This document shows positions 8,688-16,745 of a stretch of 64,000 bases of DNA, piece by piece; the first letter of the stretch is position 1; every line of letters starts with the position of its first letter. This DNA is from Dyella marensis. GTDB taxonomy: Bacteria > Pseudomonadota > Gammaproteobacteria > Xanthomonadales > Rhodanobacteraceae. The translations under genes were made by a program, and so were the position numbers. The stretch spans positions 142,005 to 206,004 of the forward strand of contig NZ_FONH01000003.1 in the NCBI RefSeq assembly GCF_900112865.1. Direction: 5' to 3'. The notes below the pieces were generated by a model. It was not told the origin of the DNA. It ran no database searches and was given only the letters and a program-made list of their open reading frames with translations.

Positions 8688-10022
8688 ATGCTTCGTACGC
8701 GTTCGTGCCTGATCTTCGCGCTGTACCTGTCGTCGAACTTCGCTGCCGTGGCGGCCGATGCTCCGCCTTTCGAACCCGCACAGGCGAAAGCCTGGTTCGC
8801 CGAGGCTAAGCAGCAATGCCAGAAGGACGGCGGCAAATTATGGGGTGCCAGCCTGTGCGGTCCGATCATGCTGGTCGAGCCGTCCACCCGCCGCATGATC
8901 GCCAACCAGGCCGACGCGCAAGGTTTGCTGAAGGCGGAGCAGGGCGTATTCACAGGCCGCCTGCCGGATGACGTCTCCTTCGCCAACAGCTCGCTTGAAT
9001 GGGCCGGCGTGCGCTGGGCGCAGATGGGCTGGCCGCTGCCGGCGGATGCGGGCCAGCGCCGTGTGCTGATGGCGCATGAGTCGTTCCATCGCATCCAGCC
9101 GCAACTGGGCATGGAGCCGTTGGGCGAGCAGGCCAATGACCAGTTGGACACGCTGCAGGGGCGCTACCTGATGCAGCTCGAATGGCGCGCTCTCGCCAGG
9201 GCGGTAGCGGCCGGCCCCGACAAGGCGCGGCGCGCGCATGCCGAAGACGCGCTGCTGTTCCGCGCGGAACGCTACCGGCAATTTCCGGCCGCTGCCCGGA
9301 GCGAACGCGCGCTGGAACGCAACGAGGGTCTTGCCGAGTACACGGGCATTGCAATAGGCGCGGTATCGCCGGCCGAGCGCATCGTGCTTACCGGCGACGA
9401 CCTGGTTTCGCATGTCTCCGCACCCAGCTTCGCGCGCTCGTTCGCCTATGCCACGGGGCCGGGCTACGGCTTGTTGCTGGATCGCTACCTCCCCGCATGG
9501 CGTCAAACCATCCGCACACCGGACACGGGCCTGTCCGATCTGCTCGCCGAAGCCCTTGGCGCGAACACCGGCAACGCCACCGAGGCGGAAGTGCAGCGCC
9601 GCGCCGCCGCCTACGACGGCCCCGCGCTGCTCGCCGCGGAACAGGCGCGCGAGCAGCGCCACCAGCAGGATGTCGCACGCTACAAGGCATTGCTGGTCGA
9701 TGGTCCGCGCCTGGTATTACCGCTGCGCAAGCCCAAGGTGATGTTCAATCCCAGCACCCTGATGCCGCTGGGCGAGGCCGGCACGGTCTATCCCACCATC
9801 AAGGTGCTGTCCGACTGGGGTTCCATCGAGGTGAGCGAAGCGGCGCTGATGGCGCCGGACTGGAAGCATCTTTATGTGGCGGTACCCGGCAAACAGGCCG
9901 CACGCACCGGCACCATCGTGGGTCCGGGTTGGACGCTGAAACTTAACGATGGCTGGCGGACGGATGCCGGCGAACGCCCCGGCGACCTGCTGCTGTCGCC
10001 TGCCAACCAGGGCGCGCATTGA
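8688..10022 (+). CDS. Exported protein with HExxH motif, putative zinc metallopeptidase
   Basis: This 444-residue protein starts with a Sec signal peptide ending near AAVAA (residue 23). It has an H-E-S-F-H motif (His130-Glu131-His134) in RRVLMAHESFHRIQPQLG, and about 80 residues later NEGLAEYTG (Glu213, Glu217), the layout of a gluzincin third ligand on a downstream helix. I do not recognise the family from its full sequence; the metallopeptidase call rests on those two motifs. The C-terminal ~120 residues look beta-rich. It lies 28 bp after the HAAS gene and 25 bp before a DUF1579-like gene on the same strand, so the three may be cotranscribed. The two clustered Cys (44, 57) could form a disulfide after export. 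Confidence 0.6.
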   Translation: MLRTRSCLIFALYLSSNFAAVAADAPPFEPAQAKAWFAEAKQQCQKDGGKLWGASLCGPIMLVEPSTRRMIANQADAQGLLKAEQGVFTGRLPDDVSFANSSLEWAGVRWAQMGWPLPADAGQRRVLMAHESFHRIQPQLGMEPLGEQANDQLDTLQGRYLMQLEWRALARAVAAGPDKARRAHAEDALLFRAERYRQFPAAARSERALERNEGLAEYTGIAIGAVSPAERIVLTGDDLVSHVSAPSFARSFAYATGPGYGLLLDRYLPAWRQTIRTPDTGLSDLLAEALGANTGNATEAEVQRRAAAYDGPALLAAEQAREQRHQQDVARYKALLVDGPRLVLPLRKPKVMFNPSTLMPLGEAGTVYPTIKVLSDWGSIEVSEAALMAPDWKHLYVAVPGKQAARTGTIVGPGWTLKLNDGWRTDAGERPGDLLLSPANQGAH

Positions 10023-10047
10023 GCGCACCGCACACGAGGTTCTTTCG

Positions 10048-10491
10048 ATGCAGGACACGCTGGGATTTCTGATCGGCCGCTGGAGCGGCGAGGAACAGAT
10101 CGCCACCACGCGCTGGGGCCAGGGCGGTCCCGCCACGGCGGAAGTGGATGCGCGCATCGAGCTGGGCGGCAAGTCGCTGGTGATTGACTATCGCGAGCAG
10201 CGCGACGGCAGGCCGGCCTTGCAGGCGCATGCGGTGATTGCCGCGGGTCCCGAACACGATCGCTTCGAATTGTTCTGGTTCGACAGCTACGGCTTCGTGC
10301 CGTCCACGCCGGCGCCGGGCCATTGGGACGGCAAGCGGCTGGTGTTCCTGCGCAGCTCGCAGCGTGGACAGACGCGCCACGTATATGCGCCGCAGGGCGA
10401 CGGCAGCTACACGCTTGCGCTGGAGAGTTCTTTCGACGGCGGCGTGCAGTGGGAAGCAGTGATGAGCGGGACGTATCGTCGGATCGATTGA
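10048..10491 (+). CDS. DUF1579-like small protein
   Basis: This soluble protein of 147 residues has no signal peptide. It opens LGFLIGRWSGEEQI and continues with alternating beta-strand segments (FELFWFDSYGF, KRLVFLRSSQ, YTLALESSFDGG), matching the lipocalin-like DUF1579 pattern of a short helix then a beta-barrel. The ATG at 10048 is preferred because an ACGAGG ribosome site lies 8 bp upstream; an earlier in-frame ATG at 9949 would overlap the preceding gene and add a basic, Cys-rich tail. Its function is unknown. DUF1579 proteins are often small-ligand-binding candidates, but nothing here identifies a ligand. Confidence 0.75.
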   Translation: MQDTLGFLIGRWSGEEQIATTRWGQGGPATAEVDARIELGGKSLVIDYREQRDGRPALQAHAVIAAGPEHDRFELFWFDSYGFVPSTPAPGHWDGKRLVFLRSSQRGQTRHVYAPQGDGSYTLALESSFDGGVQWEAVMSGTYRRID

Positions 10492-10656
10492 TCCGGCGCG
10501 CCTGCGCCGATTGCCTCCACGTGAGATGTCGTTCCGAACTTTCGGATGCATGCCGTGTCCTAACGCGCCCATGCGTCTTTCCCATGCATGGGCGCCAATC
10601 CCGGCAGTCGCATTTCGCTTGAGTGCGAGGCGATGTTTTATGTAAGGAACGTCCTA

Positions 10657-11037
10657 ATGTTAGTCAAATCCTGTTTATTGATAGCGTCATCCGTGCTTGC
10701 GATTTCGTTATCCGCTGCCGCGCAAGCTGCCGTCACCTGCGCCGACAAGCAGCACGACATCGAGCAGCAGATCAGCTACGCCAACCTGCATGGCAACGCC
10801 GAGCAGGCCGCCGGTTTGCAGAAGGCTTTGCGGGAGAGCCGCGAGCATTGCACGGAGCAGGGGCTGCACGCCGAACTGCAGCAGCAGGTAAGCGAGAAGG
10901 AGCGCAAGGTGGCCGAACGCCAGCGCGAGCTGGTCGAAGTCCAGGCCAGCGGCAAGCCCGACAAGATCGCCAAGAAGCAGCAGCGCCTGGAAGAAGCGCA
11001 GCAGGAGTTGCGCGAGGCGCGCGAAGCGTTGCGGTAA
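10657..11037 (+). CDS. DUF1090 (YqjC-like) periplasmic protein
   Basis: The protein has 126 residues with a Sec signal peptide cleaved near AAQA (about residue 24). The mature part starts VTCADKQHDIEQQISYANLH and includes a second Cys in REHCTEQ. The rest is a long charged helix (QQQVSEKERKVAERQRELVE) that should form a coiled coil. This size and Cys spacing match DUF1090, which includes E. coli YqjC. The ATG at 10657 is fixed by AAGGA at 10644-10648; an upstream ATG at 10633 lacks this. The 165-bp AT-richer upstream region suggests its own promoter. No activity is established for the family; periplasmic stress roles have been proposed. Confidence 0.85.
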   Translation: MLVKSCLLIASSVLAISLSAAAQAAVTCADKQHDIEQQISYANLHGNAEQAAGLQKALRESREHCTEQGLHAELQQQVSEKERKVAERQRELVEVQASGKPDKIAKKQQRLEEAQQELREAREALR

Positions 11038-11086
11038 ATGTCACGCGGTCGGGGATGGCCCGCCATCCCCGACCGCAGGCACGGGC

Positions 11087-12286
11087 TCACACCAGCTGCA
11101 GATCCTGCGGCTTCGCTCCCGGGAACACCGCCTGCAGCTGGCTCTGCGATAGCCCCCAGGTGCGCGCGAACAGGCCGCCCAGCACATCGCGATAGTTGTT
11201 GAGCACCGGATAGTCGCGATCCTGCAGCAGGTTCTGCGCATTCACCGCCACCTGCACGCCGGCGATGCGGCCGCCGCGTACGCGCCCGCCCAGCACCCAG
11301 TACACCGTGCCGTGGCCGTGGTCGGTGCCTTTGTTGCCGTTCTCGCGGAAGGTGCGGCCGAACTCGGAAACCACCACTACCACGGTGTTGTTCCATTCGT
11401 CGCCCAGCGCGTCGGCGTAGGCCGCCAGGCCCTGGCCGAGGTTAGACAGGTTGTTGGCCAGGGCGCCGTTGGCGCCGCCCTGGTTGACGTGTGTATCCCA
11501 GCCGCCCACGTCGACGAAGCCCAGGCGGTACTGGTCGCGCATCATGGTGGCGATGCGCTGGGTCTCCGCGGCGAAGTTCTTCGCGTTGGGCGCGCCGCGG
11601 TTCGCCTTCATCATTTCGTCCTGCAGGTCCTTGGAGACCTTCTGGCGCAGCTCCAGGCCGTCGGTCGCGGCGGCGGCCAGCCTGGTGCCCTTGTACATGT
11701 CGGCAAGGATGCCGGACTGCCGCTCGTCGAACGCGGGCTTGGCCACGCCGCGCAGCGAGATATTCGGGATGTCCTTGCCGCCGCCCTGGAAGCTCAGCGG
11801 CAGCGCATCGGTGAAGGCGATCGAAGGCACGTTCGCCAGCGAGCCGGAGAGCCGCGCGAGGAAGCCGGAGCGGTAATCCTTGCGCTGGCCGCTGGCTTCG
11901 CCGGATTCGATATTGTCCTGCGTCTCGAAATGGCTGCGCGACATGTCGTCGGTCCCGGCGAACGGCACGAAGGCCAGCTGCTTGCGCTGCCACAGCGGAT
12001 ACAGCGAATCGCGCAGCACCGGGTTGAGGCCCCACTGGCCGTCCAGGGCGATCGCGCTGTTGGCGTTGGCCGGGTCCGGGCGCGCGATGGCGATGGTGGG
12101 GCGCGACTCGTAGTAGAAGTCGCTGCCGCAGGGCACCAGCAGGTTGTTGCAGTCGTAGCCGCCGCGCAGGAACACCAGCAGCAGGCGCGGCGTGCTGGCC
12201 GGCGCGGCGAACAGGCGGCCGGAGTAGGTGAACAACGGTGCGGTCGCGGCGGCCGCGGCGGCGAGCAGGAACTGGCGGCGATTCAT
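11087..12286 (-). CDS. DUF1501 protein with Tat signal
   Basis: This protein of 399 residues has a twin-arginine signal (MNRRQFLLAAAAAATAP), so it is probably exported folded. The mature part reads RLLLVFLRGGYDCNNLLVP, the opening of DUF1501, a family with an alkaline-phosphatase/sulfatase-like fold. Later segments include FVDVGGWDTHVNQGG and VVVVSEFGRTFRENG followed by DHGHGTVYWVLGG, the conserved metal-ligand-like Asp/His blocks of the family. It lies 21 bp downstream of the DUF1800 gene on the same strand. DUF1800 and DUF1501 genes occur together in very many bacteria; their joint biochemical role is not established. Cofactor and substrate are unknown. Confidence 0.92.
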   Translation of the reverse strand: MNRRQFLLAAAAAATAPLFTYSGRLFAAPASTPRLLLVFLRGGYDCNNLLVPCGSDFYYESRPTIAIARPDPANANSAIALDGQWGLNPVLRDSLYPLWQRKQLAFVPFAGTDDMSRSHFETQDNIESGEASGQRKDYRSGFLARLSGSLANVPSIAFTDALPLSFQGGGKDIPNISLRGVAKPAFDERQSGILADMYKGTRLAAAATDGLELRQKVSKDLQDEMMKANRGAPNAKNFAAETQRIATMMRDQYRLGFVDVGGWDTHVNQGGANGALANNLSNLGQGLAAYADALGDEWNNTVVVVVSEFGRTFRENGNKGTDHGHGTVYWVLGGRVRGGRIAGVQVAVNAQNLLQDRDYPVLNNYRDVLGGLFARTWGLSQSQLQAVFPGAKPQDLQLV

Positions 12287-12307
12287 GGCGATCCCTCAGC
12301 GATGTGA

Positions 12308-13870
12308 TCAGCGATAATTAAAGTCGGGCGACGACAGCAGGAAGGTGTTCCACTCCTGCTGCGAAGCGGCCTTGCCCAGCGCATCGCGCGTGGCGGCCGA
12401 CAGATGCGGTTCGATCGCGTCGTAGTACAGCCGCGTGGTCAGCATCGGGAAACCCGGCGCCACGCCGTCGCTGCCCTCGGGCACGAACAGGCGGTTGTTG
12501 CCGGTGCCGATGGCGCGGGCGATCTCGAAGCGCTTGGCCATCTGGCCGGAGCTGGCCCAGCCGGCGGCATCCAGTGGCCAGCCATCCGGCGTGAGGCGGC
12601 CGTAGATCGGTTCGCCCAGCTGATTGAGCCAGTTGAGCAGCGGACGCGCATTCACCACCGGACGGCCGTCATAGGCCAGGCGCACCGAGGACACCACGAA
12701 CTGCATCGGGTCCTTGAACTTCCCGCCGCTGTCGGCGGTGAATTCCCTGGCCTCGAGCATGGTGCGCAACACTTTGGCGATATCGCCGTCGCTGCGCTGG
12801 AAGGTGCGGGCCATCTTGTCGACCAGCGCCGGCGGCGGCTCGTCGGCGACGAAGTAGCGGGCCAGCTTGGTGGCGACGAACTTCGCACAGGCCGGCTGGC
12901 GGGTGATCAGGTCCACCGCCTGTTCCACTTCGTCGAAGCCGCTGCCCCTGATGCGCTGGCCGAGCAGCACCTTGTCGCCGAAGTCGTGGCGCATCGGGTT
13001 GAACTCGAACAGGCCGTCACGCACGTATTGCGCAGCCATCTTCGGATTGATGCGCTGCTTGTCTGCGGGCGGCGCAATGCCCACGCCGGTGAGGATCAGC
13101 GCCAGCTGCTGCACATCCTGCTGGGTGTAGCCGGAGCCCACGCCCAGCGTGTGCAGCTCCATCAGCTCGCGTGCGTAGTTTTCGTTGACGTGGCCCTTGG
13201 CGTTCTGCGCGTTGTCCAGGTACTCCAGCATGGCAGGGCTCTTCAGCGTGGCCATCACCAGGTCCTTGAACTTGCCCAGCGCATGCGGGCGGACGCTTTC
13301 CTCGGCGAAGCGCGCGGCGACCCAGCGCACGCGGCCCTTGGCGCCATACAGGCTGAAGTGGTTCAGCCAGAACCACACCATCTGCTCCTTCAGCTGGTTG
13401 GAGCCGTAGACGGCGCGCAGCAGGGCCGCCTGCTGGGCCTGCTGCAGCAGGTCGTTGCCGTGCTGCTGCAGGGCCTTGCGCGCGTCCACCTTGGCGTCGC
13501 CGTCGGGCATGTCCTTGATGCGCTGCTGCTCGGCCTGGAACGAGGCGATCAGCTGGTCGGGCGGTGTGTTCACCACTTCGTAGCTGTGGATCAGCTGGTC
13601 GATCGCCGGAGGCAGTTCGTCGCCCAGTTTGTCGTCCAGCTGCGCGTCGAGATAGCGGTCGCGGCCCAGCTCGCGGTAGCGGGCCACGCTGGCGCTGTCC
13701 AGGCCGAAGCCGTCGCGGCGCAGCCAGGCCACGTCGTCGGCGCCGAGCGTATCGCGGCCGCGCGCCGAGGCGGACGGTGCAGCGAGCGCAAGCGTCGCGG
13801 CGAAGGCGAGCAGCAGCGTGGAAAGGTGTCGGCGTAATGCCTGGGGGCGGGGCAGAGCAGGGCGGCGCAT
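12308..13870 (-). CDS. DUF1800 protein, partner of the DUF1501 protein
   Basis: The protein has 520 residues and begins with a hydrophobic export signal (LSTLLLAFAATLALAAPSAS). The DUF1800 hallmarks are VWFWLNHFSLYG (about 160), YLDNAQNAKGHVNENYAREL followed by MELHTLGVGSGYTQQDVQQL (about 210-250), and a C-terminal half with FVATKLARYFV. The start at 13870 is chosen because upstream in-frame sequence is Arg/Pro-rich and antisense-like. It forms an operon with DUF1501 (gap 21 bp). These pairs are widespread in environmental bacteria and lack a proven function. Confidence 0.9.
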   Translation of the reverse strand: MRRPALPRPQALRRHLSTLLLAFAATLALAAPSASARGRDTLGADDVAWLRRDGFGLDSASVARYRELGRDRYLDAQLDDKLGDELPPAIDQLIHSYEVVNTPPDQLIASFQAEQQRIKDMPDGDAKVDARKALQQHGNDLLQQAQQAALLRAVYGSNQLKEQMVWFWLNHFSLYGAKGRVRWVAARFAEESVRPHALGKFKDLVMATLKSPAMLEYLDNAQNAKGHVNENYARELMELHTLGVGSGYTQQDVQQLALILTGVGIAPPADKQRINPKMAAQYVRDGLFEFNPMRHDFGDKVLLGQRIRGSGFDEVEQAVDLITRQPACAKFVATKLARYFVADEPPPALVDKMARTFQRSDGDIAKVLRTMLEAREFTADSGGKFKDPMQFVVSSVRLAYDGRPVVNARPLLNWLNQLGEPIYGRLTPDGWPLDAAGWASSGQMAKRFEIARAIGTGNNRLFVPEGSDGVAPGFPMLTTRLYYDAIEPHLSAATRDALGKAASQQEWNTFLLSSPDFNYR

Positions 13871-14039
13871 GCGTCTTGGCTTCCTGGCGGTTGACGGCGG
13901 CGGGGGTTGCGTTGGGATGACAACGCGCCACCTTGCCACGCGTCGACACGGGCCATCCGTGGACCGGGCCGCATTCGGCGGTGATTCACGCCGCGGCGCT
14001 TGCATCGGTCATCGCATGAAATTGCGGTGGACGGTCCGT

Positions 14040-14327
14040 TCAGAACTCGTCGACGAATTCCACCGCGATATCCAGCTCGCGCGAAGCCAACAGGGCCACA
14101 TTGCGCACAAGCTCCACCTTCTTCTGTGGCGCCTCGATCTCTACGCGCACCACATCGCCCTGGTTGTCGTCGACCAGTTCGCTCGAGCTGGAATCGTCGC
14201 GCATCTCGTCCATCGATTCCTCGTCCACGTCTTCCACGTGTTCGATGCCGTCGATGCCGCGGATGGCGTTGATCAGCGTGTCGAGCTTGTCGTGGTCGCC
14301 GGAGATGCGCATTCGGATCATGGGCAT
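14040..14327 (-). CDS. Small acidic protein with ACT/ferredoxin-like fold pattern, unknown function
   Basis: This protein of 95 residues is strongly acidic, with an Asp/Glu-rich central linker (VEDVDEESMDEMRDD). The N-terminal half, MIRMRISGDHDKLDTLINAI followed by IDGIEHVED, reads as strand-helix-strand, and the C-terminal half (DVVRVEIEAPQKKVELVRNV) as strand-helix, consistent with a ferredoxin-like fold split by the acidic linker. The ATG at 14327 is the first that gives this compact protein; longer starts overlap the divergent methyltransferase promoter. It is divergent from the methyltransferase gene. I do not recognise the family. Confidence 0.7.
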   Translation of the reverse strand: MPMIRMRISGDHDKLDTLINAIRGIDGIEHVEDVDEESMDEMRDDSSSSELVDDNQGDVVRVEIEAPQKKVELVRNVALLASRELDIAVEFVDEF

Positions 14328-14487
14328 GGCGGTGTCACCGGTAGTGCGGATACGCGGACATGCTGGCGCGGGCGGCGTATGCGCCGGGTGATGCGTGCGG
14401 TAAGGATCAGTAGTGGCGGCGTGGCTTTTCATGCTGCAATAACCCGGATCTCGCCGCCACTGGCGGCCCTTGCCGACTGCCGACCCG

Positions 14488-15093
14488 ATGCCCAAGACCT
14501 ACGACCGCGCCTATTTCGACAAGTGGTACCGCCACCCGCGCCATTCGGTGGCTTCGCCGGCCGAGCTGCGGCGCAAGGTGGCGATGGTGGTGGCGGTGGC
14601 CGAGTACTACCTGGGCCGGCCGCTCCGCAACGTGCTGGACGTCGGCTGCGGCGAGGCGCCCTGGCGCGCGCACCTGCGCGCGCTGCGGCCGGGCATTGCG
14701 TATCGCGGGCTCGATGCCAGCGAATACGTGGTGGCGCGCTACGGACGCAGCCGCAACATCGGCTGGGCGCGCTTCGGCCAGCTGGCGCAGCTGCGTTTCG
14801 ACGAACGCTTCGACCTGATCGTCTGCACCGACGTGCTGCATTACCTCAAGCCGGCGGAAATCCGCGCCGGGCTGGGCGGCATCGTCGACATGCTGGAAGG
14901 CGTGGCCTTCCTCGAGGCCTATACCAGCAAGGACGACGTGGCCGGCGACCACGACGGCTTCGTCGCCCGCGCTCCGTCCTGGTATCTGCGCAGTTTCCGC
15001 GAGGCGGGGCTGCTGCCTTGCGGCACGCATTGCTATCTGGGGCCGCGGCTGGAGCGGCGCATCGCGGCGCTGGAGCGGGCCCAGCTGGCCTGA
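14488..15093 (+). CDS. Class I SAM-dependent methyltransferase
   Basis: This soluble protein has 201 residues. SAM-binding motif I reads VLDVGCGEAPW (Asp51-Val-Gly53-Cys-Gly55), motif II is YRGLDASEYVVA, and motif IV/post-I is LIVCTDVLHYLKPAEI, the pattern of small Methyltransf_11/25-type enzymes. No substrate-recognition domain is visible. The ATG at 14488 is preferred; an in-frame TTG at 14470 has no support. It is divergent from the acidic protein with a 160-bp shared intergenic region. The methyl acceptor cannot be predicted. Confidence 0.85.
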   Translation: MPKTYDRAYFDKWYRHPRHSVASPAELRRKVAMVVAVAEYYLGRPLRNVLDVGCGEAPWRAHLRALRPGIAYRGLDASEYVVARYGRSRNIGWARFGQLAQLRFDERFDLIVCTDVLHYLKPAEIRAGLGGIVDMLEGVAFLEAYTSKDDVAGDHDGFVARAPSWYLRSFREAGLLPCGTHCYLGPRLERRIAALERAQLA

Positions 15094-15202
15094 GCCGGGC
15101 CGCCGCGGCCTGTGCGGCGCTTGGCGAAATATTCGCCACCAGCCCGGCTATGATCGGCCGGCGCCCCGGAGGGAGCGCCGTTGCCAATCACTAGGGATAG
15201 CC

Positions 15203-16000
15203 ATGCCTGACATCGGACGCGTCATCAGCCGCCATCGCAACAACGCGGCGCTTTCCATCTTCGTCCTGTTCTTCGCCGTGCTGCTGCTGGCCTGCGCGGC
15301 GTTGCTGTTCGCCATTCGCGGCAAGGCCATGGCCGATGGCGCGGCGCTGATCAACGGCAGCATGATCGGTTGCGCGGTGATCGGGCTGGCGCTGATCGGC
15401 GGCACCGTGCTGATGCGTCGTACGTACTGGGTGCTCGGCGAGGAGGGCGTGCAGCGGCGCGGCGGCCGCGGCAACGAAAGCTGGCGCTTCGACCAGATCG
15501 CGGAATGCTGCCAGTTCTATCGCGCCGGCTTGCCGGTAGGGCTGGCCTGGCGCCGCGAGGGGGACGAAGCCTGGGGCATGGTGAATGCGCATCTGAGCGG
15601 GTACCGGAAGTTCTACGACACGCTGGAGCGTGCGTATCTGCATGCACGGCTGCCGCGGCTGTTCGGGGAGCTGGAGCGTGGGCATACGCTGGAGTTCAAG
15701 GTGCTGACGCAGGCGGGGCAGTTGCAGCGACATTTGGCTTCGGGGATACGGGGGTATCTGGGGGCATCGACCGCGAGGGCGTTGCGGGTCAGTTTGACTG
15801 CTTTGCATTGGCAGGGGAGGGAGGTGGCGTTCGCGGATATCGTGGCAATGGATGTCACGAGTTGGACGTCGCGGTTGCGGTTGCATTTGCGCGATGGGAC
15901 GCGGGTGGAGCTCGGCTATCAGGTTTTGTTTGACGCGACGCTGGTGATGGCGCTGATCGGCGCGCTGATTCCGCAGCGGCCGGTGCGGAAGGCGGCCTGA
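15203..16000 (+). CDS. DUF6585-like membrane protein
   Basis: The protein has 265 residues with two predicted membrane helices near the N-terminus (SIFVLFFAVLLLACAALLFA, and INGSMIGCAVIGLALIGGTV at about 50-70). A cytoplasmic part with PH-domain-like strands follows: RTYWVLGEEGVQRRG, RFDQIAECCQFYRAG and ALHWQGREVAFADIVAMDVT. The overall layout fits DUF6585. The 3' third uses noticeably more GGG/TTG codons than neighbouring genes. The function is unknown. Confidence 0.7.
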   Translation: MPDIGRVISRHRNNAALSIFVLFFAVLLLACAALLFAIRGKAMADGAALINGSMIGCAVIGLALIGGTVLMRRTYWVLGEEGVQRRGGRGNESWRFDQIAECCQFYRAGLPVGLAWRREGDEAWGMVNAHLSGYRKFYDTLERAYLHARLPRLFGELERGHTLEFKVLTQAGQLQRHLASGIRGYLGASTARALRVSLTALHWQGREVAFADIVAMDVTSWTSRLRLHLRDGTRVELGYQVLFDATLVMALIGALIPQRPVRKAA

Positions 16001-16020
16001 TTCGCCATTCCGCTTCGCTC

Positions 16021-16088
16021 GTCATTCCTGCGCAGGCAGGAATCCGCTTTGGCTCGTCATCCCGGCGTAGGCCGGGATCCAGTAACGA
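16021..16088. repeat. Two REP-like palindromes in direct orientation
   Basis: GTCATTCCTGCGCAGGCAGG runs from 16021 and is followed by AATCC. A second unit, CGTCATCCCGGCGTAGGCCG from 16055, is followed by GGATCCAGTAACG. Both share the GTCAT...ATCC frame with the units at 17706-17739, 36518-36543 and 63379-63505. Confidence 0.85.
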
Positions 16089-16164
16089 CCACGCTTGATT
16101 GTCGCGTTACCGCGAATGTGTCTCGCCTTTCAGGCGAGTGTTTCGTGCCGCTGCCGCGGCCCGA

Positions 16165-16323
16165 GTTACTTTCTCTTGCTTGCCCAAGAGAAAGTAACCA
16201 AAGAGAAGGGCACCCTGCACGGCGCCCTCCGCAGCTTCGCTGCTGCGGGTACGTGAGGGCTGGCCGGGCTTTTTGACGGGACATCCATGTCCCGTCAAAA
16301 AGGCGAGGACTCCTGTCCTCGCC
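16165..16323. repeat. Composite repeat: three perfect hairpins
   Basis: Hairpin 1 is GTTACTTTCTCTTG (16165-16178) with CAAGAGAAAGTAAC (16185-16198), followed by CAAAGAGAAGGGC. Hairpin 2 pairs TTTTTGACGGGACAT (16270-16284) with ATGTCCCGTCAAAAA (16287-16301). Hairpin 3 pairs GGCGAGGAC (16302-16310) with GTCCTCGCC (16315-16323). The first hairpin with its AAAGAGAAGGGC tail is, from memory, a dispersed sequence in many Xanthomonadales and other high-GC genomes; I have not verified this by search. Confidence 0.75.
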
Positions 16324-16745
16324 CCCTTCGGGGCCTGATCGTCCAGCCCTCACCGCCGCGCCAAGGGGGTGAAGATCAAGAGCAAGATCAAAAGCGCACA
16401 AGCGGAACGCCGCGAGCTGCGCCGCGTGCTCTCGGACCGATTTTCGCGACGCCCTGCATCCCTCTCTCCCCTCCGGGGAGAGGGTCGGGGTGAGGGGCCG
16501 GGCGGAGCGAAAGGCCACGGTTCGCCGCTGAAGCCAAGTACGCGGCCCGTGCATCTTCAACCCCCATGCACGACCAACATCGTCGCCGCACTCACGCATC
16601 CATGCGCGTTATTTGCGTAACGACTCTGCGCATGGGTGACTCAATTCACAAGAGTCATCGCAAGAATTTGTATTCGATCCAACGTCACCGCACTGACATG
16701 CGCGCTTCCTAGGTTCCGGGCTCCATCTTTTCCCGGAGAAACGAC

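Larger units (their letters stand above)
16001..16745. other. 745-bp repeat-rich intergenic region
   Basis: There is no supported gene here. It contains, in order, two REP-like hairpins (16021-16088), a hairpin array typical of dispersed gammaproteobacterial repeats (16165-16323), a CTCTCCCC/GGGGAGAG hairpin (16464-16482) with the common GTCGGGGTGAGGGG tail, and about 150 bp of AT-richer sequence before the endonuclease gene that should hold its promoter. Confidence 0.7.

Noticed and set aside
16369-16620. Small ORFs in the repeat region before the nuclease
   Set aside because: They translate repeat sequence and lack ribosome sites or conservation-like features.
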